Source: Heyndrickxia shackletonii (GTDB taxonomy: Bacteria > Bacillota > Bacilli > Bacillales > Bacillaceae_C). From it: a stretch of 64,000 nucleotides of DNA. The notes below the pieces were generated by a model, which worked only from the letters and a program-made list of their open reading frames with translations, was not told where the DNA came from and searched no databases. A program made the translations under genes and the position numbers. The stretch lies in contig NZ_LJJC01000015.1 of the NCBI RefSeq assembly GCF_001420715.1, positions 274,242 to 338,241 on the forward strand, read 5' to 3'. Below are positions 1 to 9,873 of the stretch, in pieces (within the stretch, counting starts at the first letter, position 1; each line of letters opens with the position of its first letter).

Positions 1-241
1 TTTTATCTTCGTTTTTCTTCAAATAATTTAATGCATTGGAAGAAGTGCTAGAAGAGAATTTCTCTGTAAATCGATCCTTCACAAAAAAAGGAACACTTGC
101 TTTCTCATTCCACTTTTTAGCAACTTGTACACTACTAACCACCTTCGAATCAATAGGCTTCGCAAATACACCACTTAATGGGATAGAACCTACCAAAATC
201 ACTGACGACAGAGCTACAGGTACAATAAACTTTTTCTTCAA
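1..241 (-). CDS. Secreted protein, N-terminal part (possible M4 protease propeptide)
   Basis: An open frame reads leftward out of the window from a TTG start at 241, with an AAAGGGGG ribosome binding site about 7 nt upstream. The first 28 or so residues form a clear signal peptide: LKKK, then a hydrophobic stretch, then GVFA as a likely signal-peptidase I site. The next 50 residues include VPFFVKDRFTEKF and NALNYLKKNEDK. This pattern resembles the start of the FTP propeptide of thermolysin-type neutral proteases (bacillolysin), which typically has a PxFVSGxLTE and a xxVFDYLK stretch. The family call is inference, because the catalytic domain is outside the window. Secretion is well supported. 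Confidence 0.6.
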   Translation of the reverse strand, partial: MKKKFIVPVALSSVILVGSIPLSGVFAKPIDSKVVSSVQVAKKWNEKASVPFFVKDRFTEKFSSSTSSNALNYLKKNEDK

Positions 242-744
242 CTCTATTCCCCCTTTATTTTACTCACCATAATTATAAATAATAGGAAAATAATTTACAT
301 GAATACTTAGAATTATTTTAATTTTTAAAATAATAGCAATAAAATCCTATAAAACTTGCTGTAATAGGTAGAATGAATCGTATGACATTAATAATATGTT
401 GTTAAATGAATGGAATTTTCTATTGCAATTGTCGTTGCTTATAAAACCTAATAATAGAAATAGGGGACTTTACCATTTAATTAGGAGTATGAAAGGTAGA
501 ATGATAGTTGGTTTGGCAGAGTGCCTATGTCAGCATACACAAGAACAAATCTGAGTAAAGTTGCAAGACCATTTAACAGGGAATTCCCCAAACTCTTAGC
601 CTGGGAAACAAAAACTCGCTTACATTTTTTCAGCTGTAATTACTAATGAAGTTTCATTTTCTACTCACCAATAGTATTAAGTCGAAAAAAGAGGAATTCA
701 CCTACCATTTCACGAAATATTACCTATAACGAAAGGAGGATTTT
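242..744. other. Intergenic stretch, no gene seen
   Basis: This 500-bp AT-rich gap separates two divergent genes. I see no open frame with a ribosome binding site and no strong hairpin. It presumably holds the promoters of the secreted protein on the minus strand and the peptidase on the plus strand. Confidence 0.5.
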
Positions 745-2796
745 ATGAAACCACCTATAGCAAAACGCATTCCTCATCCCCATGAATTGCATGGCGATGT
801 ACGCGAAGACGACTTTTATTGGCTCAGGGATCGCACCAATCCGGAGGTCATCCATTATTTAGAGGAAGAAAATCGGTATTACGATGAAATCATGCGCCCA
901 TTGGAGAAACAAACCGAACTAATTTATCAAAGCATGCTTGACCGTGTTCCCGATTCAGAAGTGAAAGTGCCGGTGCAGCATGGACCATACTTCTACTATT
1001 CCCGTTTGGACAAAAACAAGCAATATCCAATCTATGCACGTAAGCAGGCGACAAGCCGAGATCTTTTGCCAAAAGTGCCAGAGGAAGTAGTGCTTGATCT
1101 AAATGAATTAGCCAAAGATGGTGAATATTTAAGCGTAACGATGCAGCGTATGAGTACCGATCATAACCGCCTCGCTTATTTGGAGAATCGGGATGGCACG
1201 GACCGATATACCATCCATGTCAAGGACATGAAAACTGGCGAGCTTCTGTCCGACCGAATTCCAGATGTCTTTTTATATGGCAGTATGGAATGGAGCAGGT
1301 GCGGGGAATACATTTTTTACATTACCGTTGATAAAAGTCAACGCCCATACCAGTTGTGGCGCCATCGTTTAGGCAGTGATGTGGAAAATGATCAGCTGAT
1401 TTTTGAAGAAAAAGATATTACTTTTACCTTAAGTATGTATAAATCATTAAGTGGTAAATTTATTTTTGTACATTCAAGATCGAAAACGACGAGCGAGATT
1501 CGCATGATAGATGCTGATTCCCCGTTATCACCTTTACAGCTATTAGATGGACGGCGAGAGGGATTAGAATATGATGTCGAGCATTGGGGAGATGAACTGC
1601 TCATCCTGACAAACGAAGGGGCACCGAACTTTCAGTTACTCCGTTGCCCTCTAGGTGACCTCGATTCACGGGTAAAAGTCGCCCCGTATAACGAAGATCA
1701 CTATCTTCAAGCCATGTACCCTTTTCGAGATGCATTGCTTATCTTTGGACGCGAGAACGGGTTGACGCAAATCTGGGTACTTCGTGAAGGAGAGTTACAG
1801 CGAATTGAATGGGATGAACCTCTTTACACCGTGTCGATTTTATCCGATCAAAGCTATGAGACAGCGGAAGTATTAATCCAATATGAATCCTTGCTCACAC
1901 CTAAAACAACTTACGGGCTGAATCTCCTTACTGGAGAGAAGCAACTTTTGCAAGTTGCTCCTGTCAGCGGAGAATATGATCGTTCCCGTTTTCGTCAAGA
2001 GCAGTTGTGGGCGATAGCCGAGGATGGAGCCAAAGTGCCGATGAACATCGTCTATCAAGAAGGAGCGCTTAGGTCTGGGCCTGCGCCGTTAATTTTGTAC
2101 GCGTATGGATCGTATGGTGCAAACAGCGATCCACATTTTGACCCGTATCGTATTCCGTTATTGGAAAAAGGAATTATATGGGTTACTGTACAAGTGCGTG
2201 GCGGTTCCGAAATGGGACGCAGCTGGTATGAAGACGGAAAAATGCAGAATAAAAGAAACACATTCACCGATTTTATCGCTGCAGCGAAATATCTTATTGA
2301 GCAGGGCTACACAACCTCAAGTAAAATGGCTGCCCGCGGAGGCAGTGCGGGAGGTTTGCTAGTCGGCGCAGTGGCCAACATGGCCGGTGAACTGTTTCAG
2401 GTCATTGTTCCGGCAGTACCGTTCGTCGATGTAGTCACGACAATGCTCGATGCCACGATTCCCCTTACCACCCTTGAATGGGATGAATGGGGCAATCCGC
2501 AAAATAGAGATGACTATTTCTATATGAAGTCATATAGCCCATACGACAATGTAGAAGCGAAAGACTATCCGCATATGTATGTCACAACTGGTTTGAACGA
2601 TCCAAGGGTCGCTTATTGGGAACCGGCCAAATGGGTTGCACGCCTTAGAGCCGTAAAAACCGATGACAATGTCCTAGTGCTCAAAACGAATATGGGAGCG
2701 GGTCATTTCGGCGCATCAGGTCGTTTCAACCACTTAAAGGAAGCTGCCGCTTGCTATGCATTTATTCTTAATAAGCTTGGTGTCGCTACCGAATAA
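745..2796 (+). CDS. Oligopeptidase B-like prolyl oligopeptidase (S9A)
   Basis: This is a 683-residue serine peptidase of the prolyl oligopeptidase family, which cleaves short peptides; oligopeptidase B prefers bonds after Arg or Lys. The N-terminal 400 residues are the beta-propeller that limits access to small substrates. The C-terminal alpha/beta hydrolase domain carries the nucleophile in GGSAGG (Ser534), the acid in TGLNDPRV (Asp619) and the histidine in GAGHFG (His654), so the triad is complete. The length matches the family (about 680-700). There is no signal peptide, so it is cytoplasmic. The ATG has a perfect AAAGGAGG 6-7 nt upstream. It is monocistronic, bounded on the right by a hairpin and an opposing gene. 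Confidence 0.92.
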   Translation: MKPPIAKRIPHPHELHGDVREDDFYWLRDRTNPEVIHYLEEENRYYDEIMRPLEKQTELIYQSMLDRVPDSEVKVPVQHGPYFYYSRLDKNKQYPIYARKQATSRDLLPKVPEEVVLDLNELAKDGEYLSVTMQRMSTDHNRLAYLENRDGTDRYTIHVKDMKTGELLSDRIPDVFLYGSMEWSRCGEYIFYITVDKSQRPYQLWRHRLGSDVENDQLIFEEKDITFTLSMYKSLSGKFIFVHSRSKTTSEIRMIDADSPLSPLQLLDGRREGLEYDVEHWGDELLILTNEGAPNFQLLRCPLGDLDSRVKVAPYNEDHYLQAMYPFRDALLIFGRENGLTQIWVLREGELQRIEWDEPLYTVSILSDQSYETAEVLIQYESLLTPKTTYGLNLLTGEKQLLQVAPVSGEYDRSRFRQEQLWAIAEDGAKVPMNIVYQEGALRSGPAPLILYAYGSYGANSDPHFDPYRIPLLEKGIIWVTVQVRGGSEMGRSWYEDGKMQNKRNTFTDFIAAAKYLIEQGYTTSSKMAARGGSAGGLLVGAVANMAGELFQVIVPAVPFVDVVTTMLDATIPLTTLEWDEWGNPQNRDDYFYMKSYSPYDNVEAKDYPHMYVTTGLNDPRVAYWEPAKWVARLRAVKTDDNVLVLKTNMGAGHFGASGRFNHLKEAAACYAFILNKLGVATE

Positions 2797-2805
2797 AAAA
2801 TCAAG

Positions 2806-2824
2806 ACCCCCGGTAATCGGGGGT
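2806..2824 (-). terminator. Rho-independent terminator of the sigma/anti-sigma gene
   Basis: ACCCCCG and CGGGGGT pair around a GTAAT loop. On the minus strand the stem is followed by a T-rich run, which fits termination of the gene ending at 2892. It may also slow plus-strand transcripts from the peptidase, which ends 10 nt away, but the plus side lacks a T run. Confidence 0.7.
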
Positions 2825-2891
2825 TAAGATATGATCATAATTGCGCCTTAAAAATGTCCAGTTAATATGTGGCACCGGTGAATTTTTTAAT

Positions 2892-4964
2892 TCAATTATG
2901 TTTCAACGAAAGCTTCACAACATCATCTAAATATTTTGTTGTATTATATCCATGAATCACCAGTTTTTTAGGAATTACCTTCTCTCCAGTGTTGTTACTT
3001 TCCAACATTATGTTTTGAACAGTAGCCAAATAGCGAGGCTGCTCGATTTCCTCATAAACAGTAGAGACATCATTTATATCATATTCGACCCCGTTTTTAT
3101 CAATGAGTACTCCTTCAGAATTCATCTCTCTTGAATTAATCTCATTTTCCTCATTCCCCACAACCTCCAATTGAAGTGAATCATATGCTCGATTCTTGAT
3201 TTCACGATTGCTTATCACAACATTGGCAGGCTGTCCAACTTCCACCTTGTCGATTGAAATGGTGCTGCCAGCATATTCAAAGGTCTGAGGATAACCTTTT
3301 GAAGCATCCAATTTGATGGTTTTTTCGTCTTGTATCGTTAAATGAACAGAATTGAATTGAACGTTAATCTCTTTTGGTTTTTCTCCAAAAAGTGGATCAA
3401 AGAGTATCTGAAAAGTACTCCAATCCATGTAATTACTTGCAAAAGAGCTGCCATATATATCAGTTTTCACTTTTTTATTGTTCACTTCTAGATTATCAAC
3501 ATTAAGAAAATCTATCCGCTTTTGTGGCTGGCCATTATTAACATCTAATTGCAAAATTGTTGCCGTTGGAGCAATGGTTAGTTTCTCAAACCTAACCGGC
3601 ACCCCCTCGACTTTTGTTTTTCCAGCCAATGCATATTCTTTAGAGGGACTTTTTGTTACAGGTATATCGAAGTTCCACTCCCCTGTTTCATATCCCGTGT
3701 CCTCATAAGGAATAATACGTTTACGGTCAGAGGAATCACGAACAATTTTCTGAAGTTTTGTGATCGTAAGTTTGATGGTCCCTTTATCCTTTGTCAGCGG
3801 CTGCAGACTCATCTTTCCGTGATACACGTTCTTTTCCTTATTGTTTATATCCGATTTAAGGTCAGGAGGATGGTACCTTGGATATGTTTCAGGATTCATG
3901 ATTTCACTTTTGTTCTCCACAACAACACCATCGTCATCATAACCTATCACATATTGATTATCATCAGCTGTATCTTCTATTTCATAAAATACAAGTGTCT
4001 GAACATCATCGGCAATCGCACCTGTAATTCTAATTTTTACCCCATTACTTTCCGCTACCAAGTTCAGCTTTTCACCCAGGTTGTGTTGCAAAAGGGCTCG
4101 TAATTGCTGATCTTTTATTGTCCATGTATAGTAGAGGTCAGTAAACGAGCCTGTAAAAAACCCTATACTCATTACTAATACGAAAACACTAGCAAAAACA
4201 AGTCCTATTTTTTTACGTTTTTTACTCTTCCGTTGTCTATGCTTTTCCTTTTCTGCCAGCCTATCTTTGACATTCTCCATAAAACCAGATGGCACGTAGT
4301 CCATCCTTTCAGTAAAATTTAATATGGTTAACATGATATCCTGAAAGGTACTTAAATCATCCTGACATTCTTGACAATGGTAAATATGTTTCTCTAAATC
4401 AATCTTTTTCGACCGATCCAGAGTTTTTTCTAAGTAATCGATGTAATTCTTATGATATTCTTTACAGCCATTAAAGCTTGACTCATACCCCATTCCTTTT
4501 TTTAGTGACTGGATTCCGGAAAACAAATGATCTTTTAACTCTTCCACGGAAATCTTAAGAAGATGTGCAGTTTCTTGCTTAGAAATTCCTAATATATATG
4601 TAAGAATAACCGCTTCTTTTTCAAGCTGTTTCAACGGATTAAGTGCTTTAAATAAATCCTTATGTAGTTCACTTTCCTCCGAAACTTGTAAACTTCTATC
4701 ATCCGAAAGCTCCCGGCTGGTTTGTATAAAAATGGATGTAATCCATGTTTCGTATGATGTTTTATTTTTAAATCGAGGCAACTCCTCGTTCACTTTTATA
4801 ATGGACCGGTAAAAAAGCTCTTCTATTTGATGCTGATTCCTAAAATAACACCAACCTAGAATATAGAACGATTGTTTATGCTGATTGAACCAATCGACGG
4901 CGGATTCCACGTTTTTTTCTCTTATCAAAGTGATTGAATTGGATTCTATTTTTGCTGTGATCAT
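2892..4964 (-). CDS. Sigma-factor-like / zinc anti-sigma / DUF4179-type fusion protein
   Basis: This 690-residue protein joins domains that are usually separate. Residues 1-160 resemble a divergent ECF sigma factor, with a helical region 2-like part and a region 4-like helix-turn-helix around 112-155 (LEKEAVILTYILGISKQETA). Residues 165-215 look like a zinc anti-sigma domain with the HxxxCxxC signature (His193, Cys197, Cys200). A basic stretch precedes one transmembrane helix at about 253-274. The rest is extracellular and resembles the DUF4179 domain found in putative anti-sigma proteins. I infer a membrane-tethered regulator that senses an envelope signal. A GGGGGGAGGA site precedes the ATG. 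No separate sigma gene lies next to it. Confidence 0.72.
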   Translation of the reverse strand: MITAKIESNSITLIREKNVESAVDWFNQHKQSFYILGWCYFRNQHQIEELFYRSIIKVNEELPRFKNKTSYETWITSIFIQTSRELSDDRSLQVSEESELHKDLFKALNPLKQLEKEAVILTYILGISKQETAHLLKISVEELKDHLFSGIQSLKKGMGYESSFNGCKEYHKNYIDYLEKTLDRSKKIDLEKHIYHCQECQDDLSTFQDIMLTILNFTERMDYVPSGFMENVKDRLAEKEKHRQRKSKKRKKIGLVFASVFVLVMSIGFFTGSFTDLYYTWTIKDQQLRALLQHNLGEKLNLVAESNGVKIRITGAIADDVQTLVFYEIEDTADDNQYVIGYDDDGVVVENKSEIMNPETYPRYHPPDLKSDINNKEKNVYHGKMSLQPLTKDKGTIKLTITKLQKIVRDSSDRKRIIPYEDTGYETGEWNFDIPVTKSPSKEYALAGKTKVEGVPVRFEKLTIAPTATILQLDVNNGQPQKRIDFLNVDNLEVNNKKVKTDIYGSSFASNYMDWSTFQILFDPLFGEKPKEINVQFNSVHLTIQDEKTIKLDASKGYPQTFEYAGSTISIDKVEVGQPANVVISNREIKNRAYDSLQLEVVGNEENEINSREMNSEGVLIDKNGVEYDINDVSTVYEEIEQPRYLATVQNIMLESNNTGEKVIPKKLVIHGYNTTKYLDDVVKLSLKHN

Positions 4965-5082
4965 AAATTTCCTCCCCCCTTATTTGCATATTCTTTATAC
5001 ACTATGATATAGAAGGAGGAAGTTACTGGCAATACTGGAAGTCCCCTATTTATTAACTTTTATGAACTTTCAAGAAACAATA

Positions 5083-5129
5083 AGGACGGATCTCATGTTT
5101 CCAAAAAAAGAAATATGGGATCCGTCCCT
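5083..5129 (-). terminator. Hairpin terminator of the Uma2 remnant
   Basis: AGGACGGATCTCAT and ATGGGATCCGTCCCT form a stem of about 14 bp with a 17-nt loop, just after the stop of the truncated Uma2 gene on the minus strand. The T run after it is weak. Two other hairpins with GTCCC/GGGAC arms occur in the window. Confidence 0.5.
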
Positions 5130-5139
5130 ATATATCTAT

Positions 5140-5472
5140 CTACTTAAAAATCCGATTCATTTCTATTTCAAGTTCGTCGAAATAGGAGGACGGTGCAGTT
5201 TCATTCTGTTTATAGGTGCTGACACTTTTCACATCACGATGCTCGAAGTGATAAATAGTAATCTCCTTATTAAATGGATTGACAATCCAATATTCACTGA
5301 CACCGGATTCCATGTACAGATCCAATTTTTTCACGATATCTTTACTTCGCGTACTTTCTGATAACACTTCCACAACAAGAGCTGGTACACCCGTGTAATA
5401 GTCCCTCTCATCCAAATGGTCATCTAAATCACATATAATCATCAAATCTGGTTGCACAACACTGAAATACAC
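5140..5472 (-). pseudogene. Uma2 (DUF820) nuclease-fold protein, 5'-truncated
   Basis: The 110-residue frame matches the second half of Uma2-family proteins, which have a PD-(D/E)XK restriction-endonuclease fold and unknown substrate. Visible family blocks are VVQPDLMIICD, PALVVEVLSEST, KLDLYMESGVSEYWIVNP and a C-terminal strand pattern. Uma2 proteins are usually about 185-190 residues, so roughly 75 N-terminal residues are missing. Upstream DNA has stops and no matching sequence in other frames. The ATG is not preceded by a convincing ribosome binding site. I treat it as a decayed gene. Confidence 0.75.
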
Positions 5473-5746
5473 CGCGATTAGGTCTTAGCTAATTAAACCT
5501 TAGCTAAAGGGGAGATAAAAATCAATGAAGGACCAGGATTCAGCTCCTCAAAATAGGACAAGTTTGGGATTTTAGAAATAGTTTTGCGAAAGAATAGAGG
5601 AAAAAAGAAAAGAGAGAAAGAACTCTTGTGTCCTCCTCTCTTGCTTTTGCTAATTTTAAAAAAAAACAGCAATTAAACAGGAAAAGAGAAAGTTTTAACA
5701 GTCACTTTGCTCTTTTCTTGAAATGTCCTCCCGACCCCTTGTCCCG

Positions 5747-6709
5747 TCAACATTCTTTAAAGTTATCAAGCATTGCACGCACTTCATCTGTTGATTTTGT
5801 GCCCATCAATTGATTTCTTAATTCACTCGCACCTCGAAACCCTTTGACATATATCTTAAAAAAGCGAAGAAGGTGTTTGAATGGACGCGGCTCAAATTCT
5901 TTTGAATATTTATCATGAAGATCAAGCTGCAATCTTAAGAGATCCAGCAATTCCTCACTGCTATGTTCTTTCGGCTCTTTTTCAAAGGCAAATGGATTTG
6001 TAAAAATACCACGCCCAATCATAATTCCATCGACACCATATTCATGAGCAAGCTTCAAGCCAGTTTGACGGTCCGGAATATCCCCATTGATCGTTAAAAG
6101 TGTATCTGGTGCCACCTGATCACGAAGTTTCTTAATCTCCGGAATCAGCTCCCAATGAGCATCTACTTTGCTCATTTCCTTTCTTGTACGCAGATGAATA
6201 GAAAGATTAGCGATGTCTTGTTTCAATATATGTGTTAGCCAGTCCCGCCATTCATCTACATACGTGTAACCAAGCCTTGTCTTCACACTTACAGGCAATC
6301 CCCCAGCTTTTGCTGCTTGTATGATTTCCGCAGCGACTTCTGGACGGAGGATAAGGCCGCTTCCCTTCCCTTTGGCTGCCACATTGTGCACAGGACAGCC
6401 CATATTGATATCCACACCTCGAAATCCAAGTTTCGCCACACCAATACTCGTTTGCTTAAAATATTCGGGCTGATCCCCCCATATATGTGCCACCATCGGT
6501 TGTTCATCTTCTGTAAAAGTTAAACGCCCACGCACACTCTGGTTCCCCTCAGGATGACAATAACTCACCGTGTTTGTAAACTCCGTGAAAAACACATCAG
6601 GTCTGGCTGCTTTACTCACGACATGGCGAAAAACAACATCCGTTACATCTTCCATTGGTGCAAGTATAAAAAATGGTCGTGGTAAATCACGCCAAAAATT
6701 ATCTTTCAT
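5747..6709 (-). CDS. dus: tRNA-dihydrouridine synthase (YfjN/Dus type)
   Basis: This FMN enzyme reduces uridines in the tRNA D-loop using NADPH. The protein opens with [11 protein letters not shown], the Dus N-terminal signature. It carries the catalytic cysteine in INMGCP (Cys105), KTRLGY for tRNA and FMN contacts, and INGDIPD and DGIMIGRG in the phosphate-binding half. Its 320 residues match the B. subtilis YfjN length. I place the start at the ATG at 6709, which has GAGAGGGA 6 nt upstream, rather than the in-frame TTG two codons earlier. The gene stands alone. The family assignment is firm; which uridine it modifies cannot be read from sequence. Confidence 0.92.
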   Translation of the reverse strand: MKDNFWRDLPRPFFILAPMEDVTDVVFRHVVSKAARPDVFFTEFTNTVSYCHPEGNQSVRGRLTFTEDEQPMVAHIWGDQPEYFKQTSIGVAKLGFRGVDINMGCPVHNVAAKGKGSGLILRPEVAAEIIQAAKAGGLPVSVKTRLGYTYVDEWRDWLTHILKQDIANLSIHLRTRKEMSKVDAHWELIPEIKKLRDQVAPDTLLTINGDIPDRQTGLKLAHEYGVDGIMIGRGIFTNPFAFEKEPKEHSSEELLDLLRLQLDLHDKYSKEFEPRPFKHLLRFFKIYVKGFRGASELRNQLMGTKSTDEVRAMLDNFKEC

Positions 6710-7073
6710 TTTCAATCCCTCTCACTATGGGACATCAGGTCAAACCCTTGTCCCCAAAATATCAAGCAAAGATGTCCCTGCTTCTTTTACACTTATACCA
6801 TGCTTAAGCACTTTTATCAAAGTAAAATATATTTTGCTTACTATATCCTTTAATATTAACAAATAACAGGGACAGATACAGTCCATGTTTCTACTACATA
6901 TTATTGGAAACTCTCTAATCATTAGATATCGGCATATCACATACTTGTCCCTTCGTCCCTGCCTAAATTTGTGAAAAAAATTATTGGCAGGGAAAACACT
7001 GCTGGAAATTTTGCAGAAGTATTTATGTTTTTCAATATGGGACAATGGTAAGATTTTGTTTTGACATATGAAA
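6710..7073. other. Intergenic stretch with GGGACA repeats
   Basis: No credible gene is present; an open frame on the minus strand here lacks a ribosome binding site and family features. The stretch contains GGGACA...TGTCCC inverted pairs near 6729-6755 and further GGGAC motifs near 6870, 6950 and 7040, a pattern of short structured intergenic repeats. Confidence 0.45.
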
Positions 7074-7115
7074 AGCACCTCCTTAATCGATAGGTTTATC
7101 CTACCAGGAGGTGCT
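7074..7115 (-). terminator. Terminator of the man PTS operon (also a repeat)
   Basis: AGCACCTCCT and AGGAGGTGCT pair perfectly over 10 bp around a 22-nt loop, followed by TTTT on the minus strand. It lies 14 nt past the IID gene. A related imperfect palindrome with the same arms occurs at 30005-30051. Confidence 0.8.
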
Positions 7116-7128
7116 AATCTAAATTATA

Positions 7129-8040
7129 TTACATTAAGTGTATTAAGTGGAAGACGATACCAACCACGAACAACCCAAGAATCATTACGATTGGAGAAAC
7201 TTTCTTCTTAAGCAACCACATGCATAAAAATGTTATCGCCAACCCAGCTAAACCAGGAATTAAGCTATCCAAGTTGTTTTGTAAAGTAGTTATTTTGACA
7301 GGCTCTAATGAAAGACCACTAGCTTGCTGTTCCAACGCAGTTTTAATTCCTTGCGCTCCAGAAGGCAGTTTATCCCAGTCAATATAAGCACCTTTGCTAA
7401 GTTTAACGGAAGATACAATTGGCGTGAATTTTACAGATACCCAACGGTTAACTAATGCACCAAGGATGAACATCCCCAGGATGGATGCACCTTTCGTAAT
7501 ATCTTGAAGTAATCCTCCAGATAGGTCGTCCGTAATTTTCGAACCAGCTTTATAACCAAATTCTTGTGTATACCAAGTGAATCCCATACGAATCAGATTC
7601 CATAAAACGAAGAAAATAATCGGCCCAAGGATGTTACCAGTCAACGCAAGAGAAGCCCCTAACGCACCTAGGATTGGTCTAACAGTGAACCAGAAAACTG
7701 GATCCCCGATACCTGCTAAAGGCCCCATCATACCGACTTTAACCCCTTGAATGGCAGTATCGTCAACCGGCGCACCGTTTGCACGTTCTTCTTCAAGCGC
7801 TAAAGTTACACCAATAATAGGTGAAGCAACATATGGGTGTGTATTAAAGAACTCTAAGTGACGTTTTAGTGCAGCAGCACGATCTTCTTTTGTTTTATAT
7901 AATTTTTTGATTGCGGGAATCATTGAAAATGCCCAACCGCCGTTTTGCATACGTTCATAGTTCCAAGAACCTTGGATGAAAGTGGAACGCCACCAAACAG
8001 AAATACGATCTTTTTTTGATAATCTCAATTCTTTTTCCAT
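7129..8040 (-). CDS. manZ: PTS mannose/fructose/sorbose family IID component
   Basis: This 303-residue membrane subunit works with IIC to move a hexose across the membrane and hand it to IIB for phosphorylation. Family blocks include WWRSTFIQGSWNYERMQ near the N terminus, GVKVGMMGPLAGIGDPVFW in the middle and hydrophobic helices in the C-terminal half. The start chosen is the ATG at 8040 (MEKELRLSKK), preceded by GGGGGAGGACA; an upstream in-frame start would overlap the IIC gene and has no such site. It is the last gene of the operon and is followed by a terminator. The sugar cannot be read from sequence; mannose, glucose or fructose are likely. Confidence 0.92.
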   Translation of the reverse strand: MEKELRLSKKDRISVWWRSTFIQGSWNYERMQNGGWAFSMIPAIKKLYKTKEDRAAALKRHLEFFNTHPYVASPIIGVTLALEEERANGAPVDDTAIQGVKVGMMGPLAGIGDPVFWFTVRPILGALGASLALTGNILGPIIFFVLWNLIRMGFTWYTQEFGYKAGSKITDDLSGGLLQDITKGASILGMFILGALVNRWVSVKFTPIVSSVKLSKGAYIDWDKLPSGAQGIKTALEQQASGLSLEPVKITTLQNNLDSLIPGLAGLAITFLCMWLLKKKVSPIVMILGLFVVGIVFHLIHLM

Positions 8041-8059
8041 TTTTATGTCCTCCCCCTTC

Positions 8060-8866
8060 TTAGTAATTATCAATAATATCGCCTAATGGATCACCAGTGT
8101 TACCGTTTCCGCCATTACCTGAACCGCCTCGTTTGGAAAGGGTTATATAGATAAGTGCAAGAGCCACACCGATAGCACCAAGACCGATAAGTGTAATTTG
8201 TGAAACAGTCGCTAATACGAAACCAATCGCAAAGAATGGCCATACTTCTTTTGTAGCCATCATGTTAATAACCATTGCATAACCAACTGCTACGACCATT
8301 CCCCCACCGATTGCTAAACCGTCAGTCAACCAAGCTGGCATAGAGGTCAGTAAGTCTCTAACTGGGCCAGCACCAATTGCTACGATTAATAACGCTGGGA
8401 TGGCAATACGTAACCCCTGCAAACAGATAGCGACGATGTGCCAAAATTGAACTTTTCCGATGTTACCTTCTTTTGCTGCAGCATCCATAAGATGCGCCAA
8501 TCCAGTTGCAATCGTACGAACGATGATGGTTAATAATAAGCCGGCAACTGCTAGCGGAACAGCGATCGCGATTGCCGAAGACACACCAGCTTTACCTTGT
8601 CCACCTAAAACTAAAATAATGGCAGAGGCAACTGATGCTAACGCAGCATCCGGTGCTACGGCAGCTCCAATGTTTGCCCAACCTAAAGCGATCAGTTGAA
8701 GAGTACCACCTAAGATAAGACATGGTACTAAGTTTCCAGTAACTAAGCCGATTAACGTACAAGCAACGAGTGGTTGGTGGAATTGGAATTCATCCAAAAT
8801 TCCTTCCATACCGGCTAAAAATGCTACGATAAAGACTAATATTATTTGAATTACATTCAAATCCAT
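8060..8866 (-). CDS. manY: PTS mannose/fructose/sorbose family IIC component
   Basis: This 268-residue integral membrane protein forms the sugar channel with IID. It is strongly hydrophobic throughout and shows the family pattern PLVACTLIGLVTGN, then GGTLQLIALGWANIGAAVAPD, in which small residues line the substrate path. The tail is polar and glycine-rich (GGSGNGGNGN), slightly unusual for the family. The ATG has GGGAGGA 9-10 nt upstream. It lies 36 nt after the IIAB gene and 20 nt before the IID start, so it is surely cotranscribed. Confidence 0.93.
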   Translation of the reverse strand: MDLNVIQIILVFIVAFLAGMEGILDEFQFHQPLVACTLIGLVTGNLVPCLILGGTLQLIALGWANIGAAVAPDAALASVASAIILVLGGQGKAGVSSAIAIAVPLAVAGLLLTIIVRTIATGLAHLMDAAAKEGNIGKVQFWHIVAICLQGLRIAIPALLIVAIGAGPVRDLLTSMPAWLTDGLAIGGGMVVAVGYAMVINMMATKEVWPFFAIGFVLATVSQITLIGLGAIGVALALIYITLSKRGGSGNGGNGNTGDPLGDIIDNY

Positions 8867-8901
8867 GATGATGAATCCTCCCTTTTCTCCTGATAGTCAG
8901 G

Positions 8902-9873
8902 TTATTTTTGTCTGTTTAACTCCTCTTGAGCCTTCTTGATAATTTCGGCCATGTCGCCTTTTGAATCGTTCGGAACTTTACGTACATCGAAGTTCAAACC
9001 AAGTTCTTTTAACTTAGCGAAAGTATCAATATCATCTTGGTTAAAGGCTAGCACTTTATTTGGTTGAACTTTACCAGGTGAGTGTGCCATAGAACCAACG
9101 TTGATCGTCTTCAATGGAACGCCGCCTTCAACCGCTCTAAGTGCATCTTGCGGGTTTTCGAAAAGAAGTAGCGCGCGCTGACCGCCGAAGTGTTGGTCAT
9201 CTTTTGCAAGTTCAATCATTTTATGGATAGGCACAACGTGTGCCTTTACACCTGGAGGAGCAGCCTGTTGGATCAATTTCTTACGAAGTTCATCCTTAGC
9301 TACTGCGTCAGATACCACGATGATACGTGTAGGCTGTGTAGCTTTTGTCCAAGCAGTCGCTACTTGTCCGTGAAGAAGTCGTGAGTCGATACGTGCTAAC
9401 ACGTATTCAAATTTACCAGGAGCTCCTGCATTCGATGGACCGGCAGCAACTGTAGCAGATGCTGTTTTGGGTTCCAATTCTTCAGGTCTTACTTTAACCC
9501 CTTCTTTAGCTGGACTCAAAATATTCGCGGCAATTTCATGCGCTGTGTTCATGGAGAAGCGCGATGCAAAAGCTTCAATCAACATTGGTAAATTCATACC
9601 AGCAACGATTGCCCATTTGTCTTTGTGTTCTTCAAACAAGCTATTGGCTTGGTTGAAAGGAGTTCCACCCCAAAGATCGACTAAGAATAATACTTCGTCT
9701 TGGTTGTCGAAAGAGGCGATTGCTTCTTTCATTTTTGCCTTTACATCGTCAGGTCCTTCGCTCGGCATCAATGTAACGGCTTTTACATTTTCTTGTTTTC
9801 CAAAGATCATCTCTCCGGATTGCAAGATGCCGTTGGCAAATTCACCGTGACTAGCAATGATAATTCCTACCAT
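8902..9873 (-). CDS. manX: PTS mannose family fused IIA-IIB component
   Basis: This is the cytoplasmic phosphotransfer protein that takes phosphate from HPr and passes it to the sugar. Residues 1-125 are IIA (active His9 in IIASHGEFA; VLFLVDLWGGTPFN follows). A short linker rich in Ala, Pro and Gly follows. Residues 155-323 are IIB (RIDSRLLHGQV, phosphorylated His169). IIA and IIB are fused as in E. coli ManX, unlike B. subtilis LevD/LevE, which are separate. The start is the ATG at 9873, with GAGGAGG 8 nt upstream; the longer frame adds 12 residues with no site of its own. A long hairpin lies about 130 nt upstream. Confidence 0.93.
   Translation of the reverse strand: MVGIIIASHGEFANGILQSGEMIFGKQENVKAVTLMPSEGPDDVKAKMKEAIASFDNQDEVLFLVDLWGGTPFNQANSLFEEHKDKWAIVAGMNLPMLIEAFASRFSMNTAHEIAANILSPAKEGVKVRPEELEPKTASATVAAGPSNAGAPGKFEYVLARIDSRLLHGQVATAWTKATQPTRIIVVSDAVAKDELRKKLIQQAAPPGVKAHVVPIHKMIELAKDDQHFGGQRALLLFENPQDALRAVEGGVPLKTINVGSMAHSPGKVQPNKVLAFNQDDIDTFAKLKELGLNFDVRKVPNDSKGDMAEIIKKAQEELNRQK

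Noticed and set aside
6740-7078. 112-codon minus-strand frame before the dus gene
   Set aside because: It has no ribosome binding site, crosses repeat-like GGGACA sequence and ends against the PTS terminator hairpin.
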